Notes: generated from the sequence alone by a model not told the origin. A stretch of DNA of 7,659 bases from Candidatus Staskawiczbacteria bacterium (GCA_903850725.1 CAINMG010000107.1:1-7659), one strand, 5' to 3'. Counted from the stretch's first letter, positions 1-6,186 are shown. Program-made: numbers and translations.

Positions 1-80
1 TCCGGCCAACACTGTTCGCAACCCTGACATTCGGCCCGACCCTGAGTTCCGGTTGTACTACGTAGACCACGATCTGAGTT
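1..80. other. GC-rich segment, probably foreign or mis-joined contig end
   Basis: These bases are about 56% G+C by hand count (45 of 80), while everything after about position 85 is strongly A/T-rich. The sequence flows into the middle of a signal peptide at 81 without any ribosome binding site or promoter I can recognise. An in-frame TGA lies at 75-77, just two codons before the first usable codon of the next gene. One + strand frame (from base 2) and one - strand frame are open across the segment, so it could be a coding scrap of another gene, but I recognise neither peptide. The simplest reading is an assembly chimera or a recombination junction near position 75-82. Confidence 0.5.
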
Positions 81-1469
81 TTGTCAGCGTTATTATTAAT
101 TGCTGTTTTTGGTTTCTCTGGGAGTGCAGGAGCTTTAACAGTTCAAGACTTGCAGGCTCAGATAAAAGCTTTGATGACACAAATTGCTCAATTACAAGAG
201 CAATTAAAACAACAACAAAATCAGGGCACAGGTGCATGGTGCTATAATTTTAATAAAAATATTGCTATAGGAGGAGCTCATATGGGAAACATAGGTGGTC
301 CAGGTGTTTTATCTGATGATTTACAAGCTTTGATTGATGTATTAAGAAAAGAAAATATCTTAACTAGTGATTATGCTAGCCCTATATCTTATGATGAGTC
401 TATGGCAAGTTTGGTGAGTGAATTACAAGAAAAATATGCTTCTGCAATTTTAACTCCAAGTGGATTGAAAAAGGGAACTGGTTATGTCGGACCATCTACA
501 AGAGCAAAATTAAATGCACTTTATGGTTGCAGTAGCGTTGTGACACCAGTTGCTTGCACGATGGATGCAAAACAATGTCCTAATGGAAGCTATGTAGGCA
601 GGGTTGCTCCAAAATGCGAATTTGCCAAATGCCCAGAGGTGGCAGAATGTAAAAATTTATGGTGGTACGATAATTCAAATAAAACCTGTCAGCAAAAACA
701 ATTTTGCGGAGCATTTATGTATTATGGATTGAAGACATTTAGTAATGAAAAAGATTGCCAAGTTGCATTATTAATAAAACAAGTTGAGCAACAACAGCAA
801 CAACCATCAATCACAATAACTTCGCCAAATAGCGGGGAGATTTGGAAAGCTGGAGAAACAAAAACTATTACATGGACAGGAGGAAGCGGAGCCGGAAGTA
901 TTTATCTTAAATCTGATAGTCAGGAAGCAGAAGATAGCCAGCCGAGTACGGGCAGGGGAACTGGTATTGTTAGTATAATAACTTCATCAGTTTCTTTATC
1001 TGCTGGTTACTTTACATGGACTATTCCTTCAACATTAAGACCAGCAAACGATTATCACATATTTATTGGAAATTCCGTTTTATATAAGCAAAGCCAAAAC
1101 TTTACAATTGCTCCTGCCTCGACTCAACCATCAATCACAGTAACTTCGCCAAATGGCGGGGAGATTTGGAAAGTTGGGGAGGTAAAAACAGTTAAATATA
1201 ATGTTTCTAACCCTTCAGGAGTGACTTGTGCAGACATTTATGCAGTCAACAGCACTGGTGTTAAAATTCCATTGCGTACAGGTGGCTACACGGGTATGGA
1301 TAACGGAGAAGTTTCTTTTAGGCTTGGCTCTGGATTTTTGGAAAATGTCGCAAATTTGTTGGTTTTGGGAAGATATAAAATACAAGTAGATTTACAGGCT
1401 TGCGCAGGACCTATTACTCATATAAATTCAGATCAGAGCGATGATTACTTTAGTATTGTTACTTCATAA
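81..1469 (+). CDS. Secreted peptidoglycan-binding-like / KNH Ig-like surface protein, 5' end probably incomplete
   Basis: Probable cell-wall-associated exported protein of about 462 residues. In order: a hydrophobic signal core ending near SGSAGA (residues 2-18); a short coiled coil rich in L and Q (20-48); a region ending in the peptidoglycan-binding-like helix GYVGPSTRAKLNALYGC (134-150); a Cys-rich stretch (C159, C166, C179, C184, then C190, C203, C209, C226) containing QCPNGSYVGR; a Q-rich linker (235-241); and two Ig-like domains of the Kre9/KNH type, each opening with TSPNxGEIWKxGE (248-259 and 355-367). C383 and C441 could form a disulphide in the last domain. The only start in frame is TTG at 81, and it leaves no basic n-region before the hydrophobic core, so the true start has probably been lost upstream. 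I infer a role in attachment to wall or host surface. No catalytic motif is visible. Confidence 0.75.
   Translation: MSALLLIAVFGFSGSAGALTVQDLQAQIKALMTQIAQLQEQLKQQQNQGTGAWCYNFNKNIAIGGAHMGNIGGPGVLSDDLQALIDVLRKENILTSDYASPISYDESMASLVSELQEKYASAILTPSGLKKGTGYVGPSTRAKLNALYGCSSVVTPVACTMDAKQCPNGSYVGRVAPKCEFAKCPEVAECKNLWWYDNSNKTCQQKQFCGAFMYYGLKTFSNEKDCQVALLIKQVEQQQQQPSITITSPNSGEIWKAGETKTITWTGGSGAGSIYLKSDSQEAEDSQPSTGRGTGIVSIITSSVSLSAGYFTWTIPSTLRPANDYHIFIGNSVLYKQSQNFTIAPASTQPSITVTSPNGGEIWKVGEVKTVKYNVSNPSGVTCADIYAVNSTGVKIPLRTGGYTGMDNGEVSFRLGSGFLENVANLLVLGRYKIQVDLQACAGPITHINSDQSDDYFSIVTS
801..865 (+). repeat. Intragenic repeat, copy 1 (start of first KNH/Ig-like domain)
   Basis: This 65-bp stretch matches 1125-1189 with seven differences by eye, all of them transitions. 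It encodes QPSITITSPNSGEIWKAGE. The offset of 324 bp is one domain length, so the domain was duplicated in tandem. The opening strand is conserved and the rest has diverged. Confidence 0.85.
1125..1189 (+). repeat. Intragenic repeat, copy 2 (start of second KNH/Ig-like domain)
   Basis: Second copy of the repeat at 801-865, encoding QPSITVTSPNGGEIWKVGE. The second domain keeps the opening strand but differs afterwards and has gained two cysteines (C383, C441). Confidence 0.85.
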
Positions 1470-1482
1470 TTAAATGAAATAC

Positions 1483-1519
1483 AAAAAAACAAGGCGGGTA
1501 AAACCGCTTTGTTTTTTTT
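1483..1519. terminator. Bidirectional intrinsic terminator between convergent genes
   Basis: The stem arms are AACAAGGCGG (1488-1497) and CCGCTTTGTT (1504-1513), with a GTAAAA loop and a single G-U pair. Seven A residues lie on the left (1483-1489) and eight T residues on the right (1512-1519). The hairpin is therefore followed by a U-tract on either strand. It sits 13 bp after the stop of the surface-protein gene and 14 bp beyond the stop of mfd, so it can serve both. Confidence 0.9.
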
Positions 1520-1533
1520 GCAAAATATATCAT

Positions 1534-3501
1534 TTAGTTTTTACGCATTTTTTCAACTGCTTCGGACAAAACTTGGCAATACAAATTTAAACCAATTTTA
1601 TTTATAGAACCAGATTGTTCTTTGCCTAAAATGTTTCCAGCTCCGCGAAGCTCCAAATCTCTCAAAGCAATTCTATAACCAGAGCCCAGCTCTTCAGCTT
1701 CTTTTAAAGCATTTAATCTATCTTTGGCTAGGGGTGTTAGGTTTTTGTCCTCATAAAATAAATATGCAAAACCTTGCGTAAAAGACCTGCCAACTCTTCC
1801 GCGGATTTGATAAGCTTGGCTTAGCCCCAGCTTTGTGGCATCTTCAATTATTATGGTATTTACTTTTGGTAAATCAATGCCATTTTCAATAATTGTGGTC
1901 GCTACTAAAACATTTAATTTTTCTTTTTGAAAATCATCCATTATTTCAATTAGCTTTTTTTCTGGAAGCCTGCCATGGATAAAGGCAATTTTGGCTTTGG
2001 GTAGCAAATTTTGTAATTCATATTTTGTTTTTTCGATTGTTTGCACTCGATTATGCAAATAAAACACTTGGCCTTTTCTTTTTAGCTCGTCAATGATGGC
2101 TTTTTTAATTACTTTTTGATTGTAAGGCAAGGTAAAATTTTTAACAGCCACGCGACCCTCTGGTGGAGTTTGGATCAAGGAAATATTTTTGAAAGAAGAC
2201 ATTGCCAAATAAATTGTTCGAGGAATTGGGGTGGCTGATAAACTCAAAACATCTAAAGATGCTTTTATTTGTCTTAATCGTTCTTTTTGTTTAACACCAA
2301 ATCTTTGTTCGTCATCAATAATTAATAATTGTAAATTTTTAAATTCTACATCGCGAGACAAAACCCTGTGAGTGCCAATTACAATATCAATCTTGCCATC
2401 TTTTATATCTTTTATAGTTTTCTTTTGTTCAGATTTATTCTGCAATCTTGATAATTGAGCAATTCTTATAGGAAATTTTTCAAACCGTTTTTTAAAATTA
2501 TTATAATGTTGGTTTGCCAAAATAGTTGCAGGGCAAATCAAAACTGTTTGCCTGTTATTAGCTACTGCCAGCATGGCCGTTCTTATAGCAACCTCTGTTT
2601 TGCCAAAACCAACATCTCCGCAAACTATTCTATCCATTGGTTTTTCTTTTGATAAATCATTTTTTATATCAGTTATTGCTTGGATTTGATCTGGAGTTTC
2701 TTCATAAATAAAACCAGACTTTAAATCAGCTTCCATTTCTTTGTCTGGCAGGTAAGGCGCTCTTTTAATAACTTCTTTTTCTGCATAAAGTTCCAGAAGA
2801 TCTTTGGCCAATTTCTCTACATCTTCTTTTATTTTTTTCTTGGTTTTTTGCCATAGAATAGATGCAAGTCGAGAAACTTTGGGGTCAGAAAATCCAATGT
2901 ATTTTGAAAGTTTTCTTTCAAGTCCCACTGGCACATAAAGCTTGTCATTTTCTGCATATTCCAAAACATAATATGAGGTTTCTTTATCAATTTCAAATTT
3001 TTCTATTCCCCAATATTTGGCTATACCATGATCAAGGTGGACAAGATAATCTCCAATTTTTAAATTTTTTAAATCAGAAAATATCTTTTGCGACTTTAGT
3101 TTATTTTGCAGAAGTTTTTTTGATTTTTTCTCATCTAAAACTTCTGCTGTTAGAATTTTGATATTTTCTAAGGTATTTCCCAAAAAATCCAGCCGTACGG
3201 CATTTTTATAATTTACAGGGAAAATTTCAATTACTCCGCCTTTTTGGGAAAATTCTCCTGGATCTCTGACGGTAAAAACTTTTTCATAACCCATTTCATC
3301 TAACTTGCGCAAAATTTGAGAAAAATTATAGCTGGTATCTTTTTCTAAAAAAACAATATTATCTTCAAAAAAGCTTTGAGATTTTTTAGCTTCTATAATT
3401 TTTTCTAAATTTTCTTCAAACCACAAAAACTCTTTTTCTAAAAAGTAGGGGGTGATTGAAACTATTAAAATATTATTTAAATTTTTGTCTATTTTTTCCA
3501 T
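1534..3501 (-). CDS. mfd: Compact Mfd-type transcription-repair coupling translocase lacking the UvrA-binding and C-terminal domains
   Basis: RecG/Mfd-family superfamily 2 DNA translocase of 655 residues; bacterial Mfd is usually about 1,100-1,200. Visible parts: remnant of the UvrB-like D1b segment with DPGEFSQKGGVIEIFP (80-95); CarD-like RNA polymerase interaction domain (about 147-203, GDYLVHLDHGIAKYWG, KLYVPV); translocase lobe 1 with ETPDQ (268-272), Walker A GDVGFGKTE (295-303), GTHR (376-379), motif II DDEQRFGV (396-403), SATPIPRT (422-429); lobe 2 with ATTIIENGIDLP (534-545), GRVGRS (568-573) and RGAGNILGKEQSG (619-631). The protein stops right after this, so D7 is absent, as are D1a and D2. 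The chosen ATG has an in-frame TAA 18 bases upstream and lies one base past a predicted transcription start, so the short N-terminus looks real. It should bind polymerase and translocate on DNA, but UvrA recruitment is doubtful. Motif II has D397 where the family has Glu. Confidence 0.92.
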   Translation of the reverse strand: MEKIDKNLNNILIVSITPYFLEKEFLWFEENLEKIIEAKKSQSFFEDNIVFLEKDTSYNFSQILRKLDEMGYEKVFTVRDPGEFSQKGGVIEIFPVNYKNAVRLDFLGNTLENIKILTAEVLDEKKSKKLLQNKLKSQKIFSDLKNLKIGDYLVHLDHGIAKYWGIEKFEIDKETSYYVLEYAENDKLYVPVGLERKLSKYIGFSDPKVSRLASILWQKTKKKIKEDVEKLAKDLLELYAEKEVIKRAPYLPDKEMEADLKSGFIYEETPDQIQAITDIKNDLSKEKPMDRIVCGDVGFGKTEVAIRTAMLAVANNRQTVLICPATILANQHYNNFKKRFEKFPIRIAQLSRLQNKSEQKKTIKDIKDGKIDIVIGTHRVLSRDVEFKNLQLLIIDDEQRFGVKQKERLRQIKASLDVLSLSATPIPRTIYLAMSSFKNISLIQTPPEGRVAVKNFTLPYNQKVIKKAIIDELKRKGQVFYLHNRVQTIEKTKYELQNLLPKAKIAFIHGRLPEKKLIEIMDDFQKEKLNVLVATTIIENGIDLPKVNTIIIEDATKLGLSQAYQIRGRVGRSFTQGFAYLFYEDKNLTPLAKDRLNALKEAEELGSGYRIALRDLELRGAGNILGKEQSGSINKIGLNLYCQVLSEAVEKMRKN

Positions 3502-3508
3502 TTCATTA

Positions 3509-3537
3509 AATATAGTTTAAAGAATAGCTATTGTAAA
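3509..3537 (-). promoter_or_regulatory. Promoter for mfd (leaderless)
   Basis: Read on the - strand: -35 TTTACA (3537-3532), exactly 17 bases, then -10 TATATT (3514-3509). The expected start of transcription, about 7 bases on, is near 3502, next to the ATG at 3501. No Shine-Dalgarno sequence precedes the ATG. This arrangement fits a leaderless message and supports the short N-terminus of Mfd. Confidence 0.6.
3523..3532. promoter_or_regulatory. Perfect palindrome AATAGCTATT, candidate operator
   Basis: A perfect 10-bp dyad lies in the spacer of the mfd promoter and abuts the -35 region of the pilM promoter. A protein bound here could affect both divergent genes. A 14-base stretch containing it (AAAGAATAGCTATT, 3519-3532) recurs with one mismatch at 7639-7652. 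Short A/T-rich palindromes arise by chance, so the regulatory role is only suggested. Confidence 0.3.
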
Positions 3538-3560
3538 GGGACTATAAAAAATGTTAAAAT
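3531..3560 (+). promoter_or_regulatory. Promoter for the pilMNO operon (leaderless)
   Basis: -35-like TTGTAA (3531-3536), 18-base spacer, and -10 TAAAAT (3555-3560) with an extended -10 TG at 3552-3553. The expected start of transcription (3566-3568) falls on the pilM ATG at 3566, and no Shine-Dalgarno sequence is present. The -35 shares five base pairs with the -35 of the divergent mfd promoter, so the two probably cannot be occupied at once. Confidence 0.55.
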
Positions 3561-3565
3561 AAATA

Positions 3566-4666
3566 ATGCTAAAGTTTTTAGATTTAAAATTAGAAATGTT
3601 TGGAATTGATATAAGTGATTCTGCGGTCAAAGTTTTGAAGCTTAAAAAAAAGCGTAATTTTTTTGAAGTTGATTTTATTAATGAAGTAGAAATTGAGCCA
3701 GGCATTGTTGTCTCAGGAGTTATCAAAAATGAAGATGAATTAGTAAAAGCTATTAAAAAATCTATAAACCCTCAAGCAGGTAAAAAATTAAAAACAAAAT
3801 ATGCTGTAGTTGCCTTGCCAGAAGAAAAATCTTTTTTAGAAGTTATTCAAATGCCAATTATGAAAGAGGAAGAACTGCAATCAGCGGTTTTGTTCCAAGC
3901 AGAAAATTATATACCAATGCCCTTAGACCAAGTTTATCTAGATTTTCAAATAATTGGAACTGATGTAGGTGAAGTTAGCCATTTAGATATTTTAGTGGTA
4001 GCTATGCCCAAAGTAACAGTTGATTCTTATCTTTCTTGTTTTAAAAAAGCGGGCATAGTGCCAGTAGTTTTGGAGGTTGAATCACAAGCTATAGTAAGAT
4101 CTTTAGTAAAAGATGAAACAAGCTCTGTGCCATTAATCTTGGTAAACTATGGCAAGAAAAATTCTAATATTATTATTTTTTCTGGACAATCAATAAGATT
4201 TACTTCTTCTGTGCCAGTTTCATCTAGTCAAATTGCAGAAGCAATAGCTAAAGAATTTTCAGTGTCTTTAGAAGAAGCTGAAAAAATGAAAATAAATTAT
4301 TCATTACTAAAAAAAGATGAGTCTGATGAATCGCGAAAAATTTATACAGCTATTTATCCAGCATTAAATGAACTGGTTATGCAGATAAAAAAATACTTAA
4401 TTTTTTATAAAGATCATGTGTCTCATGACCATTCGTTGACTCCTCCCACAGGTCAAGAAAAAATAATATTGACAGGTGGTGGTTCAAACTTAAAGGGTTT
4501 GGCTGAATTTATCTCAAAAGAGATTTCAATTGAAACGCAAGTGGGTGATGTTTTTTTAAACATAAGTTTTAAAAATAAAAAAAGTATCTTGATTAAAGAA
4601 GAGAAATTAGCATCTTTCTGTACAGCTATTGGTTTGGGCATCAGGGGAGTAAGTAAAAAAGAATAA
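3566..4666 (+). CDS. pilM: Type IV pilus assembly ATP-binding protein PilM
   Basis: Cytoplasmic actin/FtsA-fold protein (366 residues, normal family length) that binds the N-terminus of PilN and links the pilus motor to the membrane platform. Seen in the sequence: phosphate-1 loop FGIDISDSAVKVLKL (12-26); the PilM-typical region FQAENYIPMPLDQVYLDFQ (110-128); a phosphate-2 region LVNYGKKNSNIII (192-204); adenosine motif ILTGGGSNLKGL (301-312); and a C-terminal AIGLGIRG (354-361). N194 stands where the actin-like fold normally has Asp (DxG), a one-base change. The ATG at 3566 matches the usual MLxF opening. The internal ATG at 3596 would remove that segment and has no better ribosome site. First gene of a four-gene operon, with pilN starting 3 bases after its stop. 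Confidence 0.93.
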   Translation: MLKFLDLKLEMFGIDISDSAVKVLKLKKKRNFFEVDFINEVEIEPGIVVSGVIKNEDELVKAIKKSINPQAGKKLKTKYAVVALPEEKSFLEVIQMPIMKEEELQSAVLFQAENYIPMPLDQVYLDFQIIGTDVGEVSHLDILVVAMPKVTVDSYLSCFKKAGIVPVVLEVESQAIVRSLVKDETSSVPLILVNYGKKNSNIIIFSGQSIRFTSSVPVSSSQIAEAIAKEFSVSLEEAEKMKINYSLLKKDESDESRKIYTAIYPALNELVMQIKKYLIFYKDHVSHDHSLTPPTGQEKIILTGGGSNLKGLAEFISKEISIETQVGDVFLNISFKNKKSILIKEEKLASFCTAIGLGIRGVSKKE

Positions 4667-4669
4667 AAT

Positions 4670-5209
4670 ATGATTAATCTTTTACCTTCGGAGCAAAAAA
4701 AGGAATTACTTTTAAAGAAAACAAATAGATTAGTTGTGGTTTTAGGTATTATTTTCCTTACTTTTTTAGTATGTTTTATTTTGATTTTGTTCTCATTGAA
4801 ATTTTATCTTTTAATTGATATTTTTGCGCAGAAAGAACAAATCATTAGCAAGGAAGATCTTTCCAGCCTGGACAAAACAAAAGATGAAATTAAGAGTTAC
4901 AATACAAAAATATCTAACTTGAAAGATTTTTATTCTAACCAAATATATTATGGTGAAATGATAGAAGCGATTTTAAAAATTAACATTCCTAAAGGTGTTG
5001 AGATAATTTATATTTCATCTGAAAAGAGCGGTAGTAATATCAAAACAACAATTTATGGGTTTAGTGATTTGAGGGAAAATCTTATTTTATTTAAGAATAA
5101 TATTGAGAATGATAGTATTATAAAAAATCCATATTTTCCGCCAGAGAGCTGGACAAAAATTAGTAATATAAATTTTTATTTAACATTTGAATATGAAAAC
5201 CAAAAGTAA
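4670..5209 (+). CDS. pilN: Type IV pilus inner-membrane assembly protein PilN
   Basis: Bitopic membrane protein of 179 residues, part of the PilM-PilN-PilO platform that supports pilin extrusion. It opens with MINLLP, the short cytoplasmic motif that inserts into PilM in characterised systems. It then has a basic stretch (K10, K11, K16, K17, R20), one membrane helix (about 21-48), a charged coiled-coil region (about 53-90) and a small alpha/beta domain (about 90-179), as expected for the PilN fold on the outer side. The start is fixed by the INLLP motif. Its end overlaps the pilO start by 17 bases, implying translational coupling. No Shine-Dalgarno sequence is visible. Confidence 0.92.
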   Translation: MINLLPSEQKKELLLKKTNRLVVVLGIIFLTFLVCFILILFSLKFYLLIDIFAQKEQIISKEDLSSLDKTKDEIKSYNTKISNLKDFYSNQIYYGEMIEAILKINIPKGVEIIYISSEKSGSNIKTTIYGFSDLRENLILFKNNIENDSIIKNPYFPPESWTKISNINFYLTFEYENQK

Positions 5210-5747
5210 AATTTATATAAATATTTCATTGTTTGTTGCTATAGCCATAGTAATTATTATGTTTTTTGTTTGGCCGTTGTTTGGGGATATAAAGAAAGAT
5301 TCTGTTGATTTGATTAATCAAAAAAATGAAGTTTTTTCTTTTGAAGAGCAGATGATAGAGTTGAAAGAGTTCAGTCAAAATAAAAAATATTATCAGGATA
5401 ATTTTCTGACAGCAGAGAGTATGTTTATTGATTACAAAAACCCAATTGTTTTGATAAAGTTTTTAGAGGATATTGCAAAAGATTCTAATGTAGATTTAAA
5501 TATTTCTCTTAGCTCATCATCTATCCAAAAGGTGGAAAAAGATGTTTGGTCATCAATATTTTTCCAAGTTAATTTTAGTGGAAGTCTGGCAAATTCTTTA
5601 AAATTTTTAAATAAATTAGAAAATGCTCCATATTTGATTTCAGTACAAAGCTTAAAGATGAATAAGGCTAATGAGGTTACAAAAAAAGGCGAAGTTTTGC
5701 CAGCAATTATCAAAACAGATTGTTTAATAAAAGTTTATTCAAAATAA
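5193..5747 (+). CDS. pilO: Type IV pilus inner-membrane assembly protein PilO
   Basis: Bitopic membrane protein of 184 residues that pairs with PilN. It has a short basic N-terminus (MKTKSK), one membrane helix (about 8-30, ending FVWPLFGDIKK), a coiled coil (about 34-70) and a C-terminal ferredoxin-like domain with FLEDIAKDSNVDLNIS and SLANSLKFLNKLENAPYLISVQSLKM, the typical PilO pattern of an outer helix followed by a strand. I chose the ATG at 5193 over a TTG two codons earlier. It overlaps the pilN stop region by 17 bases. The next gene begins 2 bases after its TAA. Confidence 0.9.
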   Translation: MKTKSKIYINISLFVAIAIVIIMFFVWPLFGDIKKDSVDLINQKNEVFSFEEQMIELKEFSQNKKYYQDNFLTAESMFIDYKNPIVLIKFLEDIAKDSNVDLNISLSSSSIQKVEKDVWSSIFFQVNFSGSLANSLKFLNKLENAPYLISVQSLKMNKANEVTKKGEVLPAIIKTDCLIKVYSK

Positions 5748-5749
5748 CT

Positions 5750-6064
5750 ATGAAAAAAGAAAAAATTATTCAGTCAATAATAAACGATAGTAAAAAGATA
5801 TTTCATAATGTAAAAAGGATTCCATGGTTTTTGGGATCTCATGCATTTTTGGTGATATTATTGTTAATTATGTTTGATTTACTTGTTGGATCATATTTGT
5901 ATTATCAATATATATATTTAGCACAGAATAAAGATCCTATAAAAAGCAGAAAACAAGTAATTTTAGATGAAGAGGGCTATCAATTTGTTTTAGATCAGTG
6001 GAAAAAAAGGCAAGAAAGTTTTGATAACAAACAAATAGTTGATGTCAAAGATCCATTTAAATAA
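5750..6064 (+). CDS. Small one-pass membrane protein in the PilP position, function unknown
   Basis: 104 residues: a basic cytoplasmic N-terminus (1-28, with KRIPWFLG), one membrane helix (about 30-53, HAFLVILLLIMFDLLVGSYL), a Y-rich edge and a 50-residue hydrophilic tail ending VLDQWKKRQESF (80-91) and the terminal DPFK (101-104). The ATG is 2 bases after the pilO stop; a TTG at 5720 would lie inside pilO and is rejected. I recall similar small proteins with a W-x-x-R-x-x-x-F and DPF tail after pilO in other Patescibacteria, but could not check this here. In diderm bacteria this slot holds the lipoprotein PilP. This protein has no lipobox, so it may be a monoderm replacement or a platform partner. 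Its function is unknown. Confidence 0.8.
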   Translation: MKKEKIIQSIINDSKKIFHNVKRIPWFLGSHAFLVILLLIMFDLLVGSYLYYQYIYLAQNKDPIKSRKQVILDEEGYQFVLDQWKKRQESFDNKQIVDVKDPFK

Positions 6065-6066
6065 AT

Positions 6067-6093
6067 AGTCGGTTGACTGAATGGTCTTTTTTT
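6067..6093 (+). terminator. Weak intrinsic terminator after the pil operon
   Basis: A short stem GACT/GGTC (6075-6078 with 6083-6086, one U-G pair, GAAT loop) is followed at once by seven T residues (6087-6093). An alternative stem AGTC-GGTT-GACT (6067-6078) overlaps it. Only four base pairs form, so termination may be partial and some pil transcripts may run into the tRNA genes. Confidence 0.35.
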
Positions 6094-6104
6094 GTTATTA
6101 TAAT
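6073..6104 (+). promoter_or_regulatory. Probable promoter for the tRNA-Arg / tRNA-His / DUF4015 unit
   Basis: A perfect -10 TATAAT (6099-6104) lies 10 bases before the first base of tRNA-Arg, which places transcription start near 6111. A near-consensus -35 TTGACT (6073-6078) is present, but the 20-base spacer is longer than ideal, so the -10 may act with a weaker -35. The element overlaps the weak terminator of the pil operon. Confidence 0.5.
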
Positions 6105-6114
6105 GTCAATTATT

Positions 6115-6186
6115 GCCCCTGTAGTTCAACGGATAGAATACGGGTTTTCTAAACCTAAGATGGAAGTTCGATTCTTCCCGGGGGCA
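6115..6186 (+). tRNA. tRNA-Arg (anticodon UCU)
   Basis: Complete cloverleaf by hand. Acceptor GCCCCTG (6115-6121) pairs with CGGGGGC (6179-6185), and the discriminator is A6186. The D arm is GTTC/GAAT. The anticodon loop TTTCTAA carries TCT at 6148-6150, and the 4-base variable loop is AGAT. The T arm is GGAAG-TTCGATT-CTTCC (6162-6178). CCA is not encoded, so it needs CCA transferase. The top of the anticodon stem has a C27/A43 mismatch followed by a G28-U42 pair, which is slightly unusual. It reads AGA and AGG. Confidence 0.95.

Noticed and set aside
53..247. 64-codon open frame on the + strand overlapping the signal peptide of the first gene
   Set aside because: From 81 on it is the out-of-frame shadow of a well supported protein. 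Its early part lies in the anomalous GC-rich segment and is not recognisable.
269..284. Perfect AGGAGG seven bases before an in-frame ATG inside the first gene
   Set aside because: Starting here would remove the signal peptide and coiled coil and begin inside the wall-binding-like region. The bases encode Gly-Gly-Ala in a continuous protein, so this is most likely chance, although it is the only strong Shine-Dalgarno sequence in the window.
2455..3161. Open frames on the + strand across mfd (2455-2652 and 2862-3161)
   Set aside because: They are antisense shadows of conserved Mfd motifs, with no recognisable protein features.
5187..5192. TTG start for pilO two codons before the ATG
   Set aside because: It adds only Met-Asn, whereas the ATG at 5193 gives the usual basic N-terminus and no ribosome site favours the TTG.
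5720..5749. TTG start for the small membrane protein inside pilO
   Set aside because: It needs a 28-base overlap with pilO. The ATG at 5750, two bases after the stop, gives a natural MKKEK start.
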